DNA of 12,113 nucleotides, taken from an uncultured Lacticaseibacillus sp. (GTDB lineage: Bacteria > Bacillota > Bacilli > Lactobacillales > Lactobacillaceae). A program made the position numbers and the translations under genes. Positions 1 through 7,009 of this stretch are shown in pieces. Under the pieces are notes generated by a model that searched no databases, was not told the DNA's origin, and saw only the letters and a list, made by a program, of their open reading frames with translations. The first letter of the stretch is position 1, and every line of letters starts with the position of its first letter. The stretch lies in contig CAKRHU010000020.1 of assembly GCA_934339215.1 (NCBI GenBank), positions 1 through 12,113 on the forward strand, read 5' to 3'.

Positions 1-76
1 AAGGTGCGACCTATCAAATCCGGTACAAATTTACTACAAAGGTCGAGGATATGGTGGCCTAGTTCAACAGCGACTA
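1..76 (+). repeat. Left copy of 76-bp perfect inverted repeat (probable IS end)
   Basis: These 76 bases are the exact reverse complement of 12038-12113. Identity stops sharply after base 76: the next bases are GTTAGG here and TCTACC in the other copy. The inner edge, read outward, begins TAGTCGCTGTTGAACTAG, which resembles the terminal repeat of an insertion sequence. The match runs to the last base of the window, so the true repeat probably continues outside. No transposase lies between the copies, so this is more likely the end of a flanking element than the terminal repeat of a self-mobile unit. An assembly break at a repeat would also place a copy exactly at each contig end. Confidence 0.9.
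3..62 (+). CDS. Possible 3' end of a flanking gene inside the repeat (transposase tail?)
   Basis: A frame open from the window edge encodes GATYQIRYKFTTKVEDMVA and ends with TAG at 60-62, inside the repeat and 14 bases before its inner edge. A stop codon a few bases before an element end is typical of IS3-like and other IS transposase genes, so this may be a transposase C-terminus entering from the left. The fragment is too short to place in a family. A second open frame (2-100) runs past the repeat boundary and so differs between the copies, which makes it the weaker candidate. Confidence 0.3.
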   Translation, partial: GATYQIRYKFTTKVEDMVA

Positions 77-102
77 GTTAGGCAGTTGATTAACCAGTAA
101 GA

Positions 103-1017
103 TCAGAATTGTGAATAATAGCAGGTCAGCCGAATATCTTGTGGGTAATTACCAAAATCGTGGCCAAACAATGTCAACCCCCCTTGCAAATCGGATTCAG
201 GATCAACACCGATGCGAAAGTGTAAATAATTGGCTTGGTCCAAATTCAAGTCGTCAATTGTGTGCTGAGATAAGTGCACCCCATCAATGGCTGTGTCTGT
301 GTGCATAATGCGTAAGTGCTTAAGCAGCCCATACTGGCTAAAATTAGGATCCCACCAATTCGGATTAAGTTTGCCGCGAACGTCAGAAAAGTTGCCAGGA
401 ACTGTCCAGGTACCAAATTTAATATCGTTTAACCAAAAGGCGATATCGCTGGGCCAGTTATTATTAGAAGCGGGAAATTCTGAGGATATTTCCATGGAGA
501 TCTCAATTAATTCAGGGTGTCGCCCGTTTTTGTAAGGATTCGGCACAATATATTCGACTTGTCCTTGCGAAAACCAAATTAAGCTGGCGGTGGAGCGATC
601 GGAAGTTAAAAAAACATTTGGGTCATCGATGTCACCAATAATTTGTTCTGCATTAGCCAATCCACAAGTGGGTGCGATACCGCGATTCGAGAAATAATTG
701 CCTAAAGTGATGTCATAAACTGTACTGCGATAGTCTGGGTAAATTTTCTCTGGCAAATTGATCAAAATGCTGTCTGAGCGCACTGCCAGCATTTTTTGAC
801 GGCGATCATCGCTGGCATCACTGACTTCATGAACGATACTGGCGTCTTTGAGTAGTTGAATGTGTTTGGAGATGATGGCTTTGCTGTAATGCAATTCGTT
901 AGCCAATTCTGTGACCGTCATGTGTTGATGAGCCAATAAATTGACGATGTCGATGCGAGTGGTGGAATCAAGTGCATGAATCACTGGCACTGAATCGTGC
1001 GTGAGGTCAATTTCCAT
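103..1017 (-). CDS. ArsR-type winged-helix regulator with large C-terminal sensor-like domain (copy 1)
   Basis: This 304-residue protein has an ArsR-like winged helix at about residues 10-80. The turn and recognition helix are near MTVTELANELHYSKAIISKH (33-52) and the wing is DRRQKMLAV. About 220 further residues form a second domain rich in W, G, N and P, with SEFPASNNNWPSDI, FWLNDI, NFSDVRGKLNPNWW and SQYGLLKHLRI, ending GGLTLFGHDFGNYPQ. Classic ArsR metal sensors are near 100 residues with a CxC metal motif in the recognition helix; that motif is absent, so a metal is an unlikely ligand. I infer that the extra domain, probably beta-rich, senses a sugar. GGAGGT sits six bases before the ATG. 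It lies 18 bases after copy 2 and is probably co-transcribed with it, divergent from the sugar operon it likely controls. Confidence 0.85.
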   Translation of the reverse strand: MEIDLTHDSVPVIHALDSTTRIDIVNLLAHQHMTVTELANELHYSKAIISKHIQLLKDASIVHEVSDASDDRRQKMLAVRSDSILINLPEKIYPDYRSTVYDITLGNYFSNRGIAPTCGLANAEQIIGDIDDPNVFLTSDRSTASLIWFSQGQVEYIVPNPYKNGRHPELIEISMEISSEFPASNNNWPSDIAFWLNDIKFGTWTVPGNFSDVRGKLNPNWWDPNFSQYGLLKHLRIMHTDTAIDGVHLSQHTIDDLNLDQANYLHFRIGVDPESDLQGGLTLFGHDFGNYPQDIRLTCYYSQF

Positions 1018-1035
1018 AATGTTACCTCCGTTAAA

Positions 1036-1944
1036 TTACTTCGTATAAAAGCAAGTCACATGTAGTGATTGCGGATGATTTCCGAATCCATTGCCGAATA
1101 AAGTCAATCCCCCTTGATGCGGTGACTGTTTTTTGATACCGATGCGAAAGGCAAGCGTGGCACTCGTGTTTAAAGCTAAATCTTGCAAACGGATTGATGA
1201 CAGGCGACGTCCGTCGATACCGGTGTCAGTTTGATGAATGCGTAAGTGTTTTAACAGGCCGTATTGACTGTAATTTGAGGGCCACCAGTTTGGCGTTAAC
1301 TTGCCGCGTACATCTGAAAAATTTGCCGGGACAGTTAGGGTGCCAAGCTCAATATCATTCAGCCAAAATGTGATGTCACTTGGCCAGTTATTATTCGAAA
1401 CGGGGAACTCTGAAGACAGTTCAAATGAAATGTCAATTAATTCAGGTTGGTGACCTTTCATGCTATTGGGAAAAACGTATTCGACACTGCCTTGAGAAAA
1501 CCACAATAAGCTGGCAGATAAACGCTCAGGTGAAAGGAAGACATCAGGATCATCCATTTCGCCGATCACAGCTTGGGTGTTGGCCATGCCACAAGTTGGG
1601 GCAATATCGGTTACTGCAAAATAGTTACCATAGGGAATTTCGTGATCGATACGCTTAAATTCCGGATAGATTTTTTCCGGCAAGTTAATGAGGATGCTTT
1701 CGGTTTTGACGGCCAACACTTTTTGTCTGCGATCGCCGGTAGTACTTTCAGTTTCATAAATAATTTGCGCCGCTTTAAGGGCTTTAATATGCTTGGAAAT
1801 AATCGCTTTGCTGTAATGAAGTAAGGTGGCTAAATTCGTGACCGTCATTGGCTGTTTTGCGAGTTGATTGACGATCACGATACGCGTTTGTGAGTCCAAG
1901 GCGTGAATAACCTTGAGTGCTTGCGAATCTAGGTCTAGTTGCAT
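1036..1944 (-). CDS. ArsR-type winged-helix regulator with large C-terminal sensor-like domain (copy 2)
   Basis: This 302-residue paralogue of the downstream regulator matches it over the whole length, with well over half of residues identical by eye. The recognition-helix stretch HYSKAIISKHI is identical in both, suggesting the same or overlapping operators. The C-terminal domain keeps SNNNWPSDI, FWLNDI, NFSDVRGKLTPNWW, SQYGLLKHLRI and GGLTLFG. C118 (APTCG) is shared, and the metal-binding CxC of classic ArsR proteins is missing. The start is supported by AAGGAG nine bases before the ATG. It is the first gene leftward from the control region 1945-2172. The role is inferred as control of the divergent catabolic operon; whether it represses or activates cannot be told from sequence. 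Confidence 0.85.
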   Translation of the reverse strand: MQLDLDSQALKVIHALDSQTRIVIVNQLAKQPMTVTNLATLLHYSKAIISKHIKALKAAQIIYETESTTGDRRQKVLAVKTESILINLPEKIYPEFKRIDHEIPYGNYFAVTDIAPTCGMANTQAVIGEMDDPDVFLSPERLSASLLWFSQGSVEYVFPNSMKGHQPELIDISFELSSEFPVSNNNWPSDITFWLNDIELGTLTVPANFSDVRGKLTPNWWPSNYSQYGLLKHLRIHQTDTGIDGRRLSSIRLQDLALNTSATLAFRIGIKKQSPHQGGLTLFGNGFGNHPQSLHVTCFYTK

Positions 1945-1968
1945 ACAGATCGACTCCTTATTAAGTTT

Positions 1969-2014
1969 CCAAATTGGTTAACGATTTGAAGACAATATCC
2001 GGTTTGGTTACCAA
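1969..2014. promoter_or_regulatory. Candidate operators upstream of the regulator genes
   Basis: Two related motifs lie 25-70 bases upstream of the regulator start. One is CCAAATTGGTTAAC at 1969-1982, which contains the small palindrome CCAAATTGG. The other is TTGGTTACCAA at 2004-2014, a perfect 11-base palindrome. On the minus strand they read GTTAACCAA and GTAACCAAA, close to GTAAACAAA at 2131 on the other side of the region. Autoregulatory binding by the twin regulators is a reasonable guess. I could not find a convincing -35/-10 pair for the leftward promoter. Confidence 0.4.
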
Positions 2015-2049
2015 GTTGTTTCATAATTTGAGTTTTCATCGAATCCTTG

Positions 2050-2078
2050 TTGACGCTAGGTATCCAGCCGATTATATT
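2050..2078 (+). promoter_or_regulatory. Sigma-A promoter of the catabolic operon
   Basis: The -35 box TTGACG (2050-2055) is separated by 17 bases from the -10 box TATATT (2073-2078). Each box matches the consensus at five of six positions and the spacing is optimal. The predicted start is near 2085, giving a leader of roughly 88 bases before the binding-protein ATG at 2173. It is the only strong rightward promoter found ahead of the operon. Confidence 0.75.
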
Positions 2079-2083
2079 ATAAC

Positions 2084-2097
2084 TGTAAGCGCTTGCC
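2084..2097 (+). promoter_or_regulatory. cre box (CcpA site) at the predicted transcription start
   Basis: TGTAAGCGCTTGCC fits the catabolite-responsive element consensus TGWAANCGNTNWCA at all but two positions, and its core AAGCGCTT is a perfect palindrome. It begins six bases after the -10 box and covers the predicted start, a position where CcpA with HPr-Ser-P would block initiation. This implies that the operon is shut down on glucose. A LacI-family repressor could also bind such a site, but none is encoded here. Confidence 0.7.
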
Positions 2098-2130
2098 TAA
2101 TCAAATTGGGTTCTAAGTTTTGAAGATTAA

Positions 2131-2155
2131 GTAAACAAAATTGTTTACGGTTTAC
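2131..2155 (+). promoter_or_regulatory. Leader inverted repeat, candidate operator or RNA hairpin
   Basis: GTAAACAAAATTGTTTAC (2131-2148) has perfect eight-base arms around a two-base centre. A third half-site, GTTTAC, follows at 2150-2155, seven bases in phase after the previous one. It lies about 45-70 bases after the predicted start and ends six bases before the GGGGAGGA ribosome site. It could be an operator working as a roadblock, or in RNA a weak hairpin with two alternative right arms near the ribosome site. Its similarity to the motifs at 1972-2012 favours an operator for the local regulators. Confidence 0.5.
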
Positions 2156-2172
2156 TATACGGGGAGGATATT

Positions 2173-3429
2173 ATGAGACTCAAAAAGGCATTATTCGCCA
2201 TCGCTGCTACGGTATTAGCGTCGGTCGCCGTTGCAGGTTGTGGTCAATCTGGCAGCAAGTCAACAAATAGCAATCAAGATGACACCAAGACAATCACCAT
2301 TTGGTCAGGATCGACTGGCCCCGATGGGAAACGAATCAAGAAAACAATTACCGATTACGACAAAAAGAACCCGAAATATAAAGTGAAAGTGGTGTTGATG
2401 GATGGTGCCGCTTTGAGTAAAAAAATTGTCACTGCTGGTAAATCCGGTGAAGGGATGCCAGATTTGGTGATGGCAGCTTCTGAAACCGTTGCCCAATATG
2501 CCAGCCAAGGCTTAATTCGAAATGTCGACAAATATATTAAAGGCACTGAGGTCAATGCCGATAATTACGTTAAAGCCAGTTGGGACACTGGTGGAGTTAA
2601 AGGTAAACATTATGGTGTGCCTTCGGATCTAGGCACTTGGATCATGTTTTACAACAAAGATTTAGTTGTCAAATATGCGCCAGATGCAATGAAAGACGGT
2701 GTCGTCACTTATGACGAAATCCAAGCTGCCGGGGCTAAAGCCAAAACCGATGGCGTTTATGCGCTTTCCAATGACTGGACGATGCAAAACTGGAGCAACA
2801 TGTACATGCAACAAGGCGGCGACTTTAATCAATCAGGTAAGCTGAATGTTAACAACAGCAAATCGATTAAAGCGATGAACTTGTACAAGACCATGTACAA
2901 AAACGGCATCATGGTACCGCAAGCACAAAACGCAATGAAGCTATTCAGCAACAACAAGCTGTTATTTATGCCTGAAGGGACTTGGATGATTGGCCAGCTG
3001 AATGAAACCAAAGTTAACTGGGGCGCGACGTTCACTGCCCAAATGAACGCTGATCATATCGTCAATGGTACTGGTGCTGGTCAATTTGTTGTCATGAAGA
3101 AAAACAAGACCCAATCTGATGCCAAGATGAAAGGGATCGTCAAGTTTTACGAATACCTCCAAACCAATCAACTTGAATGGCTGAAGTCTGGGGTTAACTC
3201 ACCTGCCATCAAGATGCAAAATAACGCTGAATACAAAAAAATGCCTCAGTACTTCTTGATTAGCAGTAAAAAAGCTCAAAATGCCTTGAAGGTGGTTACT
3301 AAAGAAGGGGTTTCATACGCCAATGATGAAGTTGATGCCCGCGGTTGGGATATGATCACAGGTAAAGCAAACATCAAAGACACCTTTAACACCATTCAAC
3401 AAACCGTAGATCAAAAGCTCGGACAGTAA
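2173..3429 (+). CDS. Sugar ABC transporter substrate-binding lipoprotein (CUT1)
   Basis: This 418-residue extracellular solute-binding protein should capture an oligosaccharide at the outer membrane face and deliver it to the two permeases that follow. It has a lipoprotein signal: KK near the N-terminus, a hydrophobic stretch at 6-20 and the lipobox VAGC, with lipid-anchored C23. The mature part begins with a Ser/Gly/Asn-rich linker, then TITIWSGSTG, the usual first strand of this family. Later parts fit the fold, such as YGVPSDLGTWIMFYNKDL, the MPEGTWMIGQL stretch and the C-terminal ARGWDMITGKA. Length is normal. GGGGAGGA is placed well before the ATG. It is the first operon gene, and a stem-loop after it may raise its level over the permeases. 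Sugar specificity cannot be read from sequence. Confidence 0.93.
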   Translation: MRLKKALFAIAATVLASVAVAGCGQSGSKSTNSNQDDTKTITIWSGSTGPDGKRIKKTITDYDKKNPKYKVKVVLMDGAALSKKIVTAGKSGEGMPDLVMAASETVAQYASQGLIRNVDKYIKGTEVNADNYVKASWDTGGVKGKHYGVPSDLGTWIMFYNKDLVVKYAPDAMKDGVVTYDEIQAAGAKAKTDGVYALSNDWTMQNWSNMYMQQGGDFNQSGKLNVNNSKSIKAMNLYKTMYKNGIMVPQAQNAMKLFSNNKLLFMPEGTWMIGQLNETKVNWGATFTAQMNADHIVNGTGAGQFVVMKKNKTQSDAKMKGIVKFYEYLQTNQLEWLKSGVNSPAIKMQNNAEYKKMPQYFLISSKKAQNALKVVTKEGVSYANDEVDARGWDMITGKANIKDTFNTIQQTVDQKLGQ

Positions 3430-3438
3430 TGATCAATG

Positions 3439-3469
3439 AGGCTGGTGACGAACAAGGTCCCAGCCTTTT
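3439..3469 (+). terminator. Stem-loop after the binding-protein gene (attenuator or mRNA-end protector)
   Basis: AGGCTGG (3439-3445) pairs with CCAGCCT (3460-3466), and GAC/GTC can extend the stem inward past one bulged base. Only four T residues follow (3466-3469). This would be a leaky terminator or a stabiliser of the upstream mRNA. Such elements are common after the binding-protein gene in ABC operons, where that protein is needed in excess. Confidence 0.5.
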
Positions 3470-3490
3470 CTAATATGAGAAGGTGAGTTC

Positions 3491-4381
3491 ATGAAAGCAA
3501 AGACACTTAAAAAGCATAAATTGTCGTTGTGGCCGGCCCTGTTCGTTGGTCCGCATTTGATCGTTTTCCTTTTGTTTTTCGTGGTACCAAGTGTGTTCGG
3601 CTTGTACATCTCGTTTACTAAGTGGGATTTATTCCGCCACCCGCAGTGGGTAGGACTTAAGAACTATACGGAAGTTTTGTTTAATTCGCAGTCGATTTAC
3701 CATTTCCAATTTATGAATGGCTTGAAAAACACGGTTTTGTTTGTGATTTTTTCGACGCCGTTTTTGGTGATGATCCCTTTGGGTATTGCGGTGCTGTTAA
3801 ATCTAAAACCGCGATTTGCTAAGATTTTTCAATCGGTTTTCTATCTGCCAAGTTTATTTGCCATTTCGGCGGTCATGATTATTTGGAGTTTCTTGGCGAG
3901 TCCATCATTTGGCCCGTTAAAATCAGTTTTCGGGATTAAAACAGAAGTCTTGAACACTCAGCCATCTGCTTGGATCGCCATTGTGATTGTGACCATTTGG
4001 TGGACGATTGGGGGCAATATGATCATTTACCAAGCTGCGTTAAACGGTGTTTCCAAAGAAACTTTGGAAGCTGCTGGCCTTGACGGCGCTAATGCTTGGC
4101 AAAAGTTTACGAAGGTGATTTTGCCAGATATTCGCTTCCAATTGCTGTTTACCACTGTGACGACGACCATTGCCCAGTTCAATGTCTATGGCCAGCCATT
4201 GATGCTGACTGGCGGTGGCCCGAACAACTCAACTCGAGTGTTAATGATGGATATCCAAAACAATGTGTTTGGCACCGGCGTTGCGCAAGCCGGGGTTTCA
4301 AGCGCGATGGCCTTTTTACTCGGATTAGTCATCATGGCGGTCTCGGCAGTGCAATTCTTCTTGCTGCGCAACAATGACTAG
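3491..4381 (+). CDS. Sugar ABC transporter permease (MalF/UgpA-like)
   Basis: This 296-residue inner-membrane permease forms half of the channel for the sugar bound by the preceding lipoprotein. About six hydrophobic segments are visible, near residues 15-40, 80-103, 117-136, 160-180, 215-235 and 265-290. The cytoplasmic EAA loop at about 190-214 (ETLEAAGLDGANAWQKFTKV, then ILP) contacts the ATPase. PxxFGLYISFTKWD near the N-terminus and LTGGGPNNST in the C-terminal half are typical of this MalF-type partner. GAAGGTGAG precedes the ATG by a few bases. The gene ends 12 bases before the second permease. Confidence 0.93.
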   Translation: MKAKTLKKHKLSLWPALFVGPHLIVFLLFFVVPSVFGLYISFTKWDLFRHPQWVGLKNYTEVLFNSQSIYHFQFMNGLKNTVLFVIFSTPFLVMIPLGIAVLLNLKPRFAKIFQSVFYLPSLFAISAVMIIWSFLASPSFGPLKSVFGIKTEVLNTQPSAWIAIVIVTIWWTIGGNMIIYQAALNGVSKETLEAAGLDGANAWQKFTKVILPDIRFQLLFTTVTTTIAQFNVYGQPLMLTGGGPNNSTRVLMMDIQNNVFGTGVAQAGVSSAMAFLLGLVIMAVSAVQFFLLRNND

Positions 4382-4393
4382 GAGGCGAAGATT

Positions 4394-5227
4394 ATGAGAA
4401 AAACTGAACAACGTGGGAAACTCATCGCCTTTATCTTGCTGGCAGTAGTGGCTTTAATGTGGATTGTGCCGTTGGCTTGGGGAATTTTGACCTCATTTAA
4501 GTTACAAGCAGAAATCAACAGCATGGGTTTTTCGTTTTTGCCGAAAAGCTGGACGATGTCAAACTATAAAGAACTGATGAACAATGATTCAGCACCGGTG
4601 TTTAAGTGGTTTTTGAATTCCTTAATTGTCGCAACCGCTTCAGCCGTATTAAATGTCTTCGTGGTGTCATTTGCCTCATATGGGTATACCCGTTTGCATT
4701 TTAAAGGGCGCAACTTGCTGTTTACTTTTTTACTGACGTCAATGATGTTTCCAGGCGTCGTGAACTTAATTCCAAACTACAAGATTATCAGTGCCTTGGG
4801 CTGGACCAATAATTTTTTGGCTTTGATTGTGCCAGGGGCAGCGGGGGTATTTAACATCTTCTTGGTGCGCCAGTTCATGATGGGCATTCCCAAAGAACTA
4901 GATGAATCAGCGTTAATGGATGGTGCTAATGAGTTACAGATTTTCCGCTATGTGATCTTTCCTTTGGCCAAGCCAGTATTGACAGTGGTTGCGGTATTTT
5001 CCTTCACCGGTTCATGGAATGACTTCTTGTGGCCATCAGTTGTGATGAGTAGTGTCAATTCACTGACCATCACGCCAGGACTGCAATTACTTCAAGGCCA
5101 GTATACCGTTTATCCAGGGATTGCCACTGCTGGGGCGTTGTTGGCGTTAATTCCAACATTTCTATTGTATCTATTCGCTCAAAAGTACTTCTTGCAGTCG
5201 ATGTCGTTGCAAAGTGGGATTAAGTAG
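4394..5227 (+). CDS. Sugar ABC transporter permease (MalG/UgpE-like)
   Basis: This 277-residue MalG-type permease is the second half of the transport channel. About six membrane segments are visible, near residues 10-32, 73-97, 107-128, 140-160, 186-208 and 243-265. The EAA loop at about 167-190 reads KELDESALMDGANELQIFRY then VIFP. The SGIK ending and FTGSWNDFLWP in the loop before the last segment are usual for this type. GGAGG sits just before the ATG, directly after the stop of the first permease, indicating tight coupling. No ATP-binding subunit is encoded in the window. CUT1 systems of lactobacilli and streptococci often share an MsmK/MalK-type ATPase encoded elsewhere, and that is the likely solution here. 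Confidence 0.93.
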   Translation: MRKTEQRGKLIAFILLAVVALMWIVPLAWGILTSFKLQAEINSMGFSFLPKSWTMSNYKELMNNDSAPVFKWFLNSLIVATASAVLNVFVVSFASYGYTRLHFKGRNLLFTFLLTSMMFPGVVNLIPNYKIISALGWTNNFLALIVPGAAGVFNIFLVRQFMMGIPKELDESALMDGANELQIFRYVIFPLAKPVLTVVAVFSFTGSWNDFLWPSVVMSSVNSLTITPGLQLLQGQYTVYPGIATAGALLALIPTFLLYLFAQKYFLQSMSLQSGIK

Positions 5228-5247
5228 CCATAAAAGGAGTTTGAAGT

Positions 5248-6990
5248 ATGAAGATGCATCCATTACCGCAATTTGAACGCTCAAATTGGCGATCCCTTGA
5301 TGGTAAGTGGCAGTTTGTTTTTGATGATGATGATCTGGGTCAAAAGCATAACTGGGCGGAAGTTTTTCCGCAAGCGCAATCAATTGTGGTGCCGTATAGT
5401 TATGAAACAAAAGCCAGTGGCATTGGCGATTCTGCTCATCATGCTGTGGTTTGGTATCACCGGACCTTTACTATCGTCGACAGGTTAGAAAGTCAGCATG
5501 TTTACCTAAATTTTGGAGGGGTTGACTACGGTTGCACCGTTTATCTCAATGGCCATCAAGTTGGCGAACATTTTGGCGGCTATACGCATTTTGCTTTTGA
5601 TGTTACGGCGTGGTTGATACCCGGCGATAACCAATTAACTGTGCGGGTTACGGATTCAACATCAGTTGAACAACCTCGCGGTAAACAGCGCTGGCGTGAT
5701 GAAAACTTTGAATGCTGGTATGAGCAAACAACAGGAATTTGGAAGCCGGTATGGCTTGAATGTACTGCCTTGCAGCATATCAATGAATTGAAAGTCACAC
5801 CGCTGCATGCGCAACATGAAGTTGTGGTTGAAGCGTCTTCGAATATGGATATAGCCGATGGCGAAATCAAGTTCACAGTAGCATTCAAAGGCCAAGAAGT
5901 AGCGTTTACCGCAGCTAAGCTGGTTAATCATCGGGTGAAACTCACGATTCCATTGGCAGGTGCAGGTGAGCCAGCTGGTTGGGGCGTTCATGAATGGCGT
6001 CCGGATTCGCCAGAATTATACGATTTAACCGTGACTTTGAGCAAGGATAGTGAGTTGCTGGATACCGTGTCGTCATATTTTGGGTTACGTGAAATTGAAA
6101 TTCGTGGCAATCAAATTTTGCTGAATGGCACACCGCTTTATCAGCGCTTAGTGCTGGATCAGAACTATTGGCCTGACAGCGGGCTGACCCCACAGTCAGA
6201 AGAGGCAATGGCTCAAGATATCAAGCTAATTCAGCAACTTGGGTATAACGGTGTCCGGATGCACATGACTGTGGCAGATCAGCGGTTTTTAACCTTGGCT
6301 GATCGTGCAGGATTGTTGATTTGGTCGGAAATGCCAGCAACATATACTTTCAGTGATGATGCTGCTAGTCGATTTGTTCAAGAGTGGCAGACGGTGGTGC
6401 GGCAAAACTACAATCATCCGGCAATTATCACATGGGTACCATTTAACGAATCTTGGGGAATTCCTGATGTTCGTATCGACAAACGGCAACAAGCCCTGAC
6501 CCAATCCGTCTATTATTTGACCAAAGCCATTGACCCACAGCGGCCGGTGATTACCAATGATGGCTGGGAGCACACATGCTCGGATATTTTGACGATTCAC
6601 GATTATGAAGCTTCCGGTTCAAATTTTGCGGCGCGATATCATGACTTGTTCTCAGCGTTAGCAGTCAACCAATCATTGAATGGCGCCAAAGCACCGTTTG
6701 CTAATGGTTTTGAGTATCATGGCCAGCCAGTGATTATTTCTGAGTTTGGTGGAATTGCATTTGCTGACGGCAATGGGTGGGGATACGGTGATCAGGTGTC
6801 TGGGCAAAAAGCATTTCTCGAACGCTTTGACGAGATTCACAAGGCGATTCAGCAAAACCCAGCGATTGTAGGTTATTGCTACACCCAGTTGACTGATGTG
6901 TCCCAGGAAGTAAATGGCGTCATGACCATTATGCGCCAGCCTAAAGTGTCCATTGACGCTATTCGTCGCATTAACATGCGTCGTGTTTGA
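5248..6990 (+). CDS. Glycoside hydrolase family 2 enzyme, copy 1 (beta-galactosidase/glucuronidase superfamily)
   Basis: This 580-residue retaining beta-glycosidase has no signal peptide and should act in the cytoplasm on imported oligosaccharide. The sugar-binding jelly roll spans about 5-175 (SLDGKWQF, VYLNGHQVGEHFGGY, PRGKQRW, TGIWKPVWLE). An Ig-like middle domain covers about 178-280 and the TIM barrel about 285-575. The acid/base is E401 in VPFNESWG and the nucleophile E499 in VIISEFGG, both intact. The length matches short GH2 enzymes. Compared with the next gene, the barrel segment RKHQKVEDPRF is replaced by RMHMTVADQRF (337-347), suggesting a different substrate subsite. AAAGGAG precedes the ATG. 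Beta-galactosidase is my first guess because galM follows, but glucuronidase, mannosidase or an arabinopyranosidase role cannot be excluded. Confidence 0.88.
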   Translation: MKMHPLPQFERSNWRSLDGKWQFVFDDDDLGQKHNWAEVFPQAQSIVVPYSYETKASGIGDSAHHAVVWYHRTFTIVDRLESQHVYLNFGGVDYGCTVYLNGHQVGEHFGGYTHFAFDVTAWLIPGDNQLTVRVTDSTSVEQPRGKQRWRDENFECWYEQTTGIWKPVWLECTALQHINELKVTPLHAQHEVVVEASSNMDIADGEIKFTVAFKGQEVAFTAAKLVNHRVKLTIPLAGAGEPAGWGVHEWRPDSPELYDLTVTLSKDSELLDTVSSYFGLREIEIRGNQILLNGTPLYQRLVLDQNYWPDSGLTPQSEEAMAQDIKLIQQLGYNGVRMHMTVADQRFLTLADRAGLLIWSEMPATYTFSDDAASRFVQEWQTVVRQNYNHPAIITWVPFNESWGIPDVRIDKRQQALTQSVYYLTKAIDPQRPVITNDGWEHTCSDILTIHDYEASGSNFAARYHDLFSALAVNQSLNGAKAPFANGFEYHGQPVIISEFGGIAFADGNGWGYGDQVSGQKAFLERFDEIHKAIQQNPAIVGYCYTQLTDVSQEVNGVMTIMRQPKVSIDAIRRINMRRV

Positions 6991-7009
6991 AAAGAAGTGG
7001 AGTGATTGA

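Noticed and set aside
2..100. Open frame across the left repeat into unique sequence, ending TAA at 98-100
   Set aside because: It crosses the repeat boundary, so the two copies give different endings; the frame that stops inside the repeat is a better candidate for a flanking gene tail.
111..535. Plus-strand open frames opposite the first regulator
   Set aside because: They are shadows of a well-supported minus-strand gene and show no domain or ribosome site.
1945..2030. Leftward promoter for the regulator genes
   Set aside because: Several weak hexamers such as TATTGT on the minus strand were considered, but none has a matching -35 box at proper spacing, so no promoter is called.
1945..2172. 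Riboswitch or T-box in the operon leader
   Set aside because: The leader is only about 88 bases, and I see no T-box motif, conserved riboswitch core or terminator before the first gene.
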